Shown here: positions 56,411 through 64,000 of the stretch, one piece after another | How positions within the stretch are numbered: the stretch's first letter is position 1 | How the letters are laid out: each line of letters opens with the position of its first letter | Assembly: GCF_023053635.1 (NCBI RefSeq) | Contig: NC_086173.1 | Span: forward strand, 135,503,197 to 135,567,196 | Direction: 5' to 3' | DNA from: Elgaria multicarinata webbii | Taxonomy: Eukaryota > Chordata > Lepidosauria > Squamata > Anguidae | DNA: 64,000 bases | Made by a program: the position numbers and the translations under genes | The notes under the pieces: generated by a model | The model's database searches: none | What the model saw: the letters and a program-made list of their open reading frames with translations, nothing else | What the model was told of the DNA's origin: nothing

Positions 56411-56542
56411 GGGCAGGATCTACACTACTGCTTTAAAGCGCTTTATAACAGTTTTGACAACGGTTGGGACCTAGGACACACGCCATATACAGTTGTCAAA
56501 ACTGTTATAAAGTGCTTTACAGCAGTAGTGTAGATCCGGCCC
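56411..56542. repeat. palindromic MITE (family C) downstream of KBTBD8
   Basis: gggcaggatctacactactg at the left and cagtagtgtagatccggccc at the right pair almost perfectly. The inner arms gctttataacagttttgaca / tgtcaaaactgttataaagt also pair. It is the best preserved of three copies and lies about 280 bases past the KBTBD8 stop codon. Confidence 0.8.
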
Positions 56543-56821
56543 AAATAACTCTAGCAGAGAAAATGCTGATAATTGCACTTTGTAACCCACTCCTCACTCC
56601 GCAGGAAAACATCCATCAGGAAACTAAACCACTAATTCCCTTCTCCCCACTGCAACCTTTAAAGAGCACCCATCCCCATGTAAAAAAAAAAGATATCCAT
56701 TTCACCTCACATTAAATACTGACAGAATTGAATTGGTTTTTCTTTAAAAACAGATTTTTCTGCTGTCATTAAATACCAAAGTCACTAAGGCCTTTTACCA
56801 ATGAAAGGAGAAGGGGGGAAT

Positions 56822-57285
56822 TCAAATAACTTTCTGAAGACACTGTGGATACAATTTAGCAACAGCACATTCAAAATGACGTCCAAGATCCCAGAGTTTA
56901 TCTGGGGTCTCATACACCTTCTGCCACTGATCAGTAACTTCGTCATACTGATAAAGAGAATTCTTCCTGCTGGTTCTGAAGACGTGCTCTTCAACAGTGA
57001 CTTGAGTAGCTCGAACAAACAAATGAAGTTTATTTTTCAGGACAACAAGTTTAATATATGGATTAATGGACTGGTCACATGGAAAGTCTCTCTTTCGAGT
57101 CCACTTATTCAACTCAATGTCATAGGCCTCTACGGTAAACATACGTTGATGGTTTCCACAGGTTCCAGCAATGTAGTAGATGGAGTTGTTGTAGACAGCT
57201 GCTAAACCCTGGATCCTAGGCACAGTCATGGGAGTTAAGAAACCCCAGTAATCTTTTCGAGGATCATAGCAGAGGAAAAATTCTC
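56822..57285 (-). CDS. KBTBD8: KBTBD8, terminal coding exon (C-terminal kelch repeats)
   Basis: The exon starts after acceptor CTTAG at 57286-57287 and ends with a stop at 56822-56824. It encodes the last 154 residues of KBTBD8, entering in the split Gly codon before EFFLCYDPRKDYWGFLTPM. Kelch-type text follows (PRIQGLAAVYNNSIYYIAGT; FTVEAYDIELNKWTRKRDF; LYQYDEVTDQWQKVYETPD), ending HFECAVAKLYPQCLQKVI. It agrees with the human C-terminus at nearly every position I remember, so it is under strong constraint. KBTBD8 is a BTB-BACK-kelch substrate adaptor of CUL3 ubiquitin ligase. With CUL3 it monoubiquitinates NOLC1 and TCOF1 and directs neural crest specification. The BTB and BACK exons lie to the right of the window. 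No lesion seen. Confidence 0.96.
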
Positions 57286-57287
57286 CT

Positions 57288-58324
57288 AAGGACAGAAAGG
57301 AAGAGAAAACAAAATGTAAGAACTTAAAGAGTTTGCCTTAAGACAATACTGGGCAAACACCAGAATCACAGATTTGGCCTTCTTCCTTTCCTAAGAATAT
57401 GTCATCACAATAAGTCTCTTAAGAGCCTCATCGAATATTTTATTATAGAGTAGCCCAGTGAGCTTGAATAAATGCACTCTATAGTAACAGCTACTGTTAA
57501 GTTACATTCCTAAATACCTACTTAACTTTGCCAGTATTTATAACTTTATTAATATACAACTGAATCATATCAGGAGGTTTTATACTGAATTAAGCACTGA
57601 GAAATCAGTGCACTACACAGAAACACTTCTGCAATAAATGGGACAATTTTTTCACCTGGCAATAGCAAAAAATGTCTGTATAAACACTAATGGTTTCATA
57701 ACTATTGAAATACCATCAGCATTGTTATTCATAATTACACGGAGCCTACCTAAGGACTAATTCATATAACCATTTTTTGAGGAGGCCTCCTCCATCTATG
57801 ATGACTTTTGCCAGATACAGAGTGACTGAACCAGCACAACAGCACTCCAGCACAACCCACCCCAAATTTAGCCTGCCCACCAGCAAAACTGCCTGCAGCC
57901 ATATTTAAAATTGAGACTTGAGTGTAGACTGGAGTGGTCAGATGAACTGCTTCACCAGAAGAAACTAGACAAAGAGCCCCAAAACTTGTTATGTGGATCA
58001 GCCTCAGGTAGTGCTAGAGGAAATTTAAAATGACTTGTGGCATACAGAAGTGGCTGGCACTACCGCCATTTCGGATTGAACAATTCAGTGTCTTAAACAA
58101 TGCATAAGAATCCCAAGGCAGAGATCTGGCGGACCACAGTATGAATTCTTTCTTGAATCTTAATGCAGTGATAATAGATTCATAGTCTTGGCACTATGAA
58201 AGAACTTGGAAGGAATTGGATATGAGATGCTACAACAAATGTAGAGTTTTCTTCATTTATTAAACATGTTGGCACAAGCTTAGCTACCAATTTTGTTCAA
58301 TATAGGTAGTGGTCCACAGCAAAC
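57288..58324 (-). other. KBTBD8: KBTBD8 intron, no feature recognised
   Basis: Upstream intron of KBTBD8. I see no BTB, BACK or kelch coding exon from here to the window end, so the intron is at least 6.7 kb. Confidence 0.6.
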
Positions 58325-59050
58325 ATATTTATTTATTGCATTTTTATACCGCCCAATAGCCAAAGCTATCTGGGCGGTTTACAGAATATCTGAGTGGAGT
58401 GCACTGTCATCCCATCACCACATACAGAAGTTATGCATTTTAATTAGGTATAAAAGCAGTTTGAGCACCTTGTCACCAAATGTACGCCAATTATCAATAT
58501 TTATATGCCACCTGTTTTGCTAACAAGCCATCAAGGCAGTGAACAATTTAAAACCATAAAACATAGTAAGATGATTAAAAACATAGCAGTTATATAATTA
58601 AAAAGCCCTAATCACTAAATTAAAGCCAAAACAGCAGGGTCAAGCATAATTCCAGAAGTGTATTCCACAGTTTGAGAGCGCAACACAAGATGGAAAAAAC
58701 TTTCCCACAGGCTCCCCAAAAAAGCTTTCTGTAAGGGTAACCTCAGAAGGGCCTCTCCTGCAGATCTTTATAAGCGGACAGGTTCATAATGAGCTAGGCA
58801 GTTCCTTAGATAGCCAGGCCCTACACTGTTTATGGCTTTAAAAGTTCAAAACCAATAACCCGAATTGAGCCTGGATAATTATTGGCAAACACTGCGGGCA
58901 TTTCAAGACATATGTAATTTGGTTTTCATACCATACACCAGTTAGCAGTGAAGGGGCTGCATTTTGCACCAACAGAAGCATCTGAAAACTCTTCATGGGT
59001 AGCCCCACGTAGAGTATATTACAATAGTCTAAATGTAATGTAACCAAGGT
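58325..59050 (-). mobile_element. L2-clade LINE fragment in KBTBD8 intron
   Basis: Starts with an antisense L2 hairpin tail (ataccgcccaatagccaaag / ctatctgggcggtttaca). Near 58838-59047 minus-strand translation gives LDYCNILYVGLPMKS and LLVQNAAPSLLTGV, the L2 reverse-transcriptase thumb region. Between them lies degraded L2 sequence with an unrelated patch at about 58400-58540. Older than the L2 copies at 22.8 and 38.4 kb. Confidence 0.75.
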
Positions 59051-59486
59051 GTTCCAAATTATATTTTTCTGATCTCAACATGCAACTCCTGGAACAGTTT
59101 AATCTAATAAACAGTTCTAAAATCCACTGTTATAACGTCGGTGCATTTCCAGTTTGGTGAAGGCCTGTACATTTACAAGAGAAATCACACTTTCTAAAGA
59201 TACTATGCAATTTCACATCAACCGAGCACATGTTTTATTCTGTTCTTCATCTACTTATCATCAGTATTTACTACCTCATTTGAAATAAATGAGTGGAAAT
59301 TCTGTTCCGCTGAGAATTTGACTGAGGCTCATAAATAACCCACTTATCCACTTGCCTTGGGAGTACAAATTGCTCCCAGACTAGCAGGTGCTGACCCAGG
59401 GCCTCTGTTTTTCTGTAGGTCTCTACCATAGGTTTAACTCTTTCACAGATCTGTAGAGGGCCAACACAGCTTTCAGCACACATGTG
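59051..59486 (-). other. KBTBD8 intron, no feature recognised
   Basis: Unassigned. Confidence 0.4.
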
Positions 59487-59690
59487 TGATTTATTTATTT
59501 ATTTATTTACTTATTTATTTAAAACATTTGTATCCCGCCCTATATCATTAAGATCTCAGGGCGGTGTACAGATAAAAACATACAGTATAAAAACAATAAA
59601 TATGCAGTTAAAAACAAATTAAACCATGAACCAAGTTAAAACAATATATAATTTAAAAGCAGTTAAAACAATTATCTAGCCACTGCCTTC
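59487..59690 (-). mobile_element. L2-type 3' end, antisense
   Basis: A (TTTA)n run, then atcccgccctatatcatt / ctcagggcggtgtaca, then AT-rich sequence, is the antisense terminal hairpin and UTR of an L2-mobilised element. Confidence 0.65.
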
Positions 59691-60469
59691 CCATCAGAAG
59701 CCTCCCAATTTTTTGTGGAAAAAGCATTTGCTACATTTTTCCATCCAATGGCAGAGCTGCCTTGGAATGTTGTGCTATTGCCATGAGCCCTTGTCTCCTT
59801 TAACTTCTTGATGGCAACAAAGTTCACTAGATGTTAATGTGAAGTTATTTGAGGGGCAAACTAGATGTGGCTTCACAGGTCAGCCCTGCAAACGCAAGGT
59901 ATTTAAAAAATAAATAGCTTGGGGTGTTTGTGTGGAGAGGGAAGGATTATGGTGGAGCTGGTGGCAGTGATGGGGGGGATGAAAATTTTCCAGTGCTGTA
60001 TTTTTCCATTGAATTATGTTTCATAAATTCATTAGTAACGATGAACAGATGCTAATTGAAAATACATTATTAGATGTAATTAATGTTTTTCAGGTGATCA
60101 TCCTTAACAAGCATATGAGATAATACATATATGTCACTGAAATACATGTATGTCTCAGTGTGAAATAGAACTAATAAGTAGTGACAGCCACATGCAATTG
60201 AAGCACAGCACTCCTGTAGTGAACATAGAGCACAAGGGTCACCAATTCCAACTGGGATCACAATGGTGGGGGGCAATGGGATTACCAAGCCATTCCCAAA
60301 ACCCTTGCCATGGACCAGGGATTTTTAAAAAATCTTGTCTGGGCTAATTATTTTGGGCCCAAGTGTAACAAGTATGGCAGGGGCAAAGAGATGAGATTTA
60401 ATGGTGCGTTTGTACCTTTATTCCACTTCCAGTTTTCAAAATCCAATTAAAAGTTTCTGATGTAAATTT
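59691..60469 (-). other. KBTBD8 intron, no feature recognised
   Basis: Unassigned AT-rich sequence. Confidence 0.4.
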
Positions 60470-60529
60470 ATTTAGAGTGCATACCTTTGACTGTATAGAC
60501 AGTAAGAAATCCTAAAACTCCCACCATTC

Positions 60530-60577
<48 letters not shown>

Positions 60578-60625
60578 TGGGGGGGGGGAGGATTCTTTCT
60601 AAACATGCATAGGATTGCACCCAAA
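60470..60625. repeat. family B palindrome expanded by a (GA)n run
   Basis: The arms agtgcatacctttgactg...cctaaaactcccacc and attctttctaaacatgc / ataggattgcaccc belong to family B. The centre is replaced by about 20 GA units (60534-60574) and a G-run. Confidence 0.65.
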
Positions 60626-61389
60626 AACTGATTTCCTTACACCACCTCTTGTGCATGTATGTTATTATTCAGTAGAAATGACACTTTTCTTGGGCTCAGG
60701 CCCTCTAGTCTATAATTTTTTTTTAAAAGGTTCAGCCTTGATTCATTAAGGTTTGGATATTTGTTGGGGGGATTAGCGGTGTCTGGACAGTTTCTTTCTT
60801 CTCAGCAACATTAAAATCGTTTGGGTCATTTGAAGTATGTTTAAGGGTTTAGTAATATGAGTCTCCTATATCCTCTCAGCCCCTTTTTCAGGGGTGGGGA
60901 GATTTGAAATGAAATTATCCCAAGATTGGCATTTTTCCAAAGTGTGTTTCCTTTAATAAAAGAAAAACCTATAACCCTAGAACCCTAGTTTAAACCCTAG
61001 TTTATTATCTTTGGTTTTTAAGGTTTTGAGATAAGCACTTATTTTAATCAATTTTTTTAAACGTCTGCATGGGTAAGTGAGATACTGTCTCTATTGTGGG
61101 CTAAGAACATTTTTGAGCTTCTTTAGGAGGCTGATTTAATGACATCCACTGTTGTTTTGTTTTGCCCCCAACACGTATTCTATGATGAGAAACAAGTTCG
61201 CTCTTATATGCCAGGCATATTAAACTGGGCTGGATGTTCAAAAATCCTTTTCTTTGTAGCTCTCACCTTTCCCTGTATTGCAAAACAGAGTTTACTAAGA
61301 ATATGGTAGACTACATATGGCCAAAGGCTACAGATTTTTTTAAAAAATGTGTTGCTGGATTTCAATCAACATCATTGTTGGTTGCCACC
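60626..61389 (-). other. KBTBD8 intron, no feature recognised
   Basis: Unassigned. The phrase aaccctagtttaaaccctag near 60985 is a local direct repeat. Confidence 0.4.
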
Positions 61390-61610
61390 TTTGATGCAAT
61401 GGGTTATATCCAATGCTGGTCTAACTTAAGTCCCATTCATTTCAATGGGTCTATTTCATGCAGGACTGACATTGGTTAACTCTGCATTGGAAACTGTGGA
61501 ATATTTATTTATTTATTGCATTTCTATACTACCCAATAGCTGGAGCTCTCTCCAGTGGGTGGGAGATTTTTGTGGGTGGTTCACAAAAAACCTTAATTAA
61601 TTGAAATAAT
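61390..61610 (-). mobile_element. short palindromic repeat followed by antisense L2-type tail
   Basis: 61397-61495 has gggttatatccaatgctgg, tcccattcatttcaatgg and catgcaggactgacattgg, an E-like palindrome. 61500-61600 has tttatttattgcatttctat and actacccaatagctggagc, the antisense L2-type tail. Confidence 0.5.
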
Positions 61611-62149
61611 TAACATAAACGACATGTGGCCCAAGTATTATAGGTTTGAAATGTCTACTATATACCTTACAACAAGTAAGGGAATATGAAGAAAAGAACA
61701 ACTGGAATTCACTGGAACTCATGACTGGAAAATGTCCAAGTCTTATACACAAATATCAAGCAGGAATTAGTAATATTGTAGGCACCAGCCCTGCAAATGG
61801 AGAGGAAAGAAAGTTCTTAAGTATTAAATCAAATATTTGGGCTATCATGCTTCCACATGACTAAGAATGTTGCAGTCCTGCTTAGAACTCCTGTTGGATG
61901 TAGTTATAGCTGATATAATTGCAAGTGTGAACTCAAGAACAAGAGGTATTTTCTCTTAAGTGCAGCTATCAGCTAACATTAATGCAGGGACAACATTAAT
62001 GCAAGGTTTGATCTAGGAGAGGTCATGCTATTGACATCAACAGTTGAGAACCAGTAATTAATTCAGGCGTTGTAAGCATAAACATCTGGACATTAACTAG
62101 TTGTGTGTCCCCCAAGCGATAACATCTTTTAATTTAGCCTTTTTAATTA
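61611..62149 (-). other. KBTBD8 intron, no feature recognised
   Basis: Unassigned. Two near-identical phrases (attaatgcagggacaac, attaatgcaaggtttg) stand in tandem near 61978-62010. Confidence 0.4.
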
Positions 62150-62275
62150 TGTATTTTTGTTGTTAACATTTCGGTTTTTAATATGCTATGGTTTTATTGT
62201 TTTAAATTGCTATACACCAACTTGATGGCTTTTTAGCAAATAAGGCAGTATATTGATGATGATGATAATGATGGA
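62150..62275 (+). mobile_element. L2-type 3' tail
   Basis: ccaacttgatggctttttagc and aaataaggcagtatattg followed by (GAT)n repeat the tail of an L2-mobilised element on the plus strand. Confidence 0.55.
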
Positions 62276-62719
62276 GATGATTTTACAAGAAACCACAAGT
62301 CATCCCAAACATACATACGAGTTTAAATGTATTGTGCAAATGTTCCCAACTGCCACAAGTTAGGTGTGCTCTAAAGGCCAAACTAGACATAATGCCACTG
62401 ATACAATTAGCAATTACATGAACTGCTTTTTCAAAGTAAATAAAAATGCGGGGGGGGGGGGGGGCTGAGGGTCTTAAATGCTTCTCCCACCACTGTAGTC
62501 CCTATCTGGATCAGCCCCGCTGCACCTGCTATTTTCATTGGAAGAATAGTTCCCATTGGTAATTAAAGAGATTTAAAAATATATATTAAATAACAAAGTT
62601 AACATTAAATAATCTAGATATAAGTTAAATCTCTAAATGAAATCATTGACCTGGTTTGTACAATACGCCCGGGTGATTGTAGGTTAAACCCATTATGAGC
62701 ACCGATGTCTGCAGCCATC
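62276..62719 (-). other. KBTBD8 intron, no feature recognised
   Basis: Unassigned, with a 16-base G-run near 62450. Confidence 0.4.
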
Positions 62720-62942
62720 ATTTTCAATATGCAACCCCAGTTCAGGGCAATCAAGGGCTGTGCCATGTTGTGCAAACCTGGCCGTTCTGGATTATCCGTG
62801 AGTTAAACAACCCTCACATTACCCTCAATTAGTAGTAGAGTTATGTGAGGATTATTTAACCCTTGAATAACCCACGATGGTTGGGTTTGCACTACATGGC
62901 ACAAGCCCTGACCATTATGATCAGGGTTGGCAAATGCAAAAT
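62720..62942. repeat. imperfect palindrome, about 220 bp
   Basis: Arms gccatgttgtgcaaacctgg and gggtttgcactacatggc, with inner arms gttaaacaaccctcacat and atgtgaggattatttaac. MITE-like. Confidence 0.7.
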
Positions 62943-63364
62943 GGCAGGTGCGCACGGCTGACACACACCATAGCTAATTGTTAAATAACACACAGTGAGC
63001 CAGCCGTATCATGCAATTTTGGCTTCGGGATCTACTCACAACTGGCATGTGACCCTTGCAAGTTTATCCATGAGGGAACAGAGTCTTCAGATTGAAAAAT
63101 GTTCCCACCCAGGCTCTAACAGATCTAACTTTTTCCACAAACTTGAATGTTGATCTTGCTTCTAGGAGGTGGGTTGTTCTTCCATTCTGCTGTGTGCAAA
63201 CACTAGTAACTGTTAACTGCTTTCCTAGCTGGTAGAAACAAGGAAGAATTTGGCAGGGAGTGGTAAGACGAATCAGGGGAGGGGAAAACATTTTCAGAAG
63301 CAAGTACTGTATAAAATGCCTTAAAGATCAAGAAGGAGGATATGAAAATATAAAACTCGTTTAT
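62943..63364 (-). other. KBTBD8 intron, no feature recognised
   Basis: Unassigned. Confidence 0.4.
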
Positions 63365-64000
63365 TATACCGAGTCAGACCACTGGCTAATTTACCCAGTA
63401 CTGTCTACTCTAAATGGCAGTGGCTTTACTCAAATGGAAGCATGATGGGACACGATCCAGATTGGAAAAACAGCACACAGGGAGATTTAATCCCACCCCA
63501 CCCCGCTGCCCCGCTTAGTAGCTGGGTATAGTTTAAAAGTTCCCATTGGTGCCAGTGGGAACCTTTTTTTTTTTTACTATAACACAGAGACTCTGTATGA
63601 AAAATGCTGTGCAGTTGGACCCTCTGTGAGCTTTGTGGCTGAGCTAGAATTTAAACTCAGATCCATCAACCGTATCGACTATACCATACATAATGTATTA
63701 AGAATAACATGCAGTTTGATCCTTAGTGACTTGTGGCCTGTCACACACACTCACTTTGACCAACCTTCCCTGCGTGAGAATAAAATTAGTGGGTGGGAAA
63801 AACCATGCCCGGTGCTTAAAATTCCTTGGAATAAGTGAAAAATAAAAATGTAATGAATAAAAAAAAATGGCAGTGGCTTTCCAGACTTTTAAGCAGAGAA
63901 AAGTCTTTGGCAGCCCTGCTACCCACAATCCTTTTTCCAAGAGATGCCAGGGAATGAACCTAGGACATTCTGTATGCAAGCAAGCCATGTGTTCTACCAT
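63365..64000 (-). mobile_element. tRNA-derived SINE split by a later insertion, runs off window
   Basis: The 3' half lies at 63365-63427 (minus strand: ...tactgggtaaattagccag, tggtctgactcggta). The 5' half is at 63865-64000 (with atacagaatgtcctaggtt and the B-box-like ggttcattccctgg). Between them is a 437-bp insertion. It is the same family as 48395-48600, and the A box lies at or beyond the window edge. Confidence 0.75.
63428..63864 (+). mobile_element. retroposed insertion with 13-16 bp target-site duplication
   Basis: The sequence AAATGGCAGTGGCTTT stands on both sides (63412-63427 and 63865-63880) and the insert ends in an A-rich tail (ataaaaatgtaatgaataaa, then A's), as made by LINE machinery. 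The body (about 430 bp) is not a family I recognise. It could be a SINE, a truncated LINE 3' end or a retrocopy. Confidence 0.75.

Larger units (their letters stand above)
52940..56821 (-). other. KBTBD8: possible long 3' UTR of KBTBD8
   Basis: This 3.9-kb stretch follows the KBTBD8 stop codon on its strand and is poor in LINEs and SINEs compared with everything to the left. A canonical AATAAA at 52961-52966 would end it. Two short repeats lie inside: family E at 55510-55600 and a family C palindrome at 56411-56542. The UTR extent is inferred from repeat poverty and the signal, and earlier polyadenylation is possible. Confidence 0.4.

Noticed and set aside
58838-59047. Minus-strand frame in the KBTBD8 intron as a host exon
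   Set aside because: It matches the L2 reverse-transcriptase thumb region (LDYCNILYVGLP).

Overview
This window looks like nuclear DNA of a non-avian reptile, most likely a squamate (lizard). The clues are vertebrate genes split by GT-AG introns, CR1 and L2-clade LINEs, tRNA-derived SINEs with an L2-type 3' end, a DIRS-type tyrosine-recombinase retroelement, and many short palindromic hAT-like transposons. There is no bacterial gene organisation, no rRNA or stand-alone tRNA gene and no CRISPR array.

Host coding sequence is sparse. At 12.8-13.0 kb (minus strand) is the first coding exon of an SLC16A1/SLC16A7-like proton-linked monocarboxylate transporter (MCT). A CpG-rich putative promoter with a 5' splice site lies upstream at 15.5-16.0 kb. 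At 31.3-31.5 kb (minus) is a second, diverged first coding exon of the same family, with the same length, phase and splice sites. At 45.5-45.7 kb (plus) is a third, a decayed inverted copy of the second. It lies in a segmental duplication that also carries CR1 and SINE sequence (31.1-32.05 kb against 44.1-45.86 kb). I recognised no downstream MCT exon, so copies 1 and 2 could be alternative starts of one gene continuing past the left edge, while copy 3 appears orphaned. At 56.8-57.3 kb (minus) is the terminal coding exon of KBTBD8. It is followed toward lower coordinates by about 3.9 kb that may be its 3' UTR, and preceded by more than 6.7 kb of intron running off the right edge.

Most of the rest is transposon-derived. 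Main items: CR1 3' ends at 0.2-0.7 and 42.7-43.2 kb; L2 LINEs at 22.8-24.6, 36.0-36.5 and 38.4-39.7 kb plus antisense L2 pieces; hAT-like DNA elements at 19.5-21.2 and 28.7-30.7 kb; a fossil DIRS element at 49.0-52.7 kb with inverted terminal repeats; two possible solo LTR fossils near 5.6-6.7 and 17.5-18.1 kb; and at least six families of palindromic MITE-like repeats. Several insertions are nested and can be ordered in time.

The most interesting signal is the cluster of three MCT first coding exons, with a conserved TATA-like motif upstream of copies 2 and 3 and a changed MCT signature motif in those two copies.
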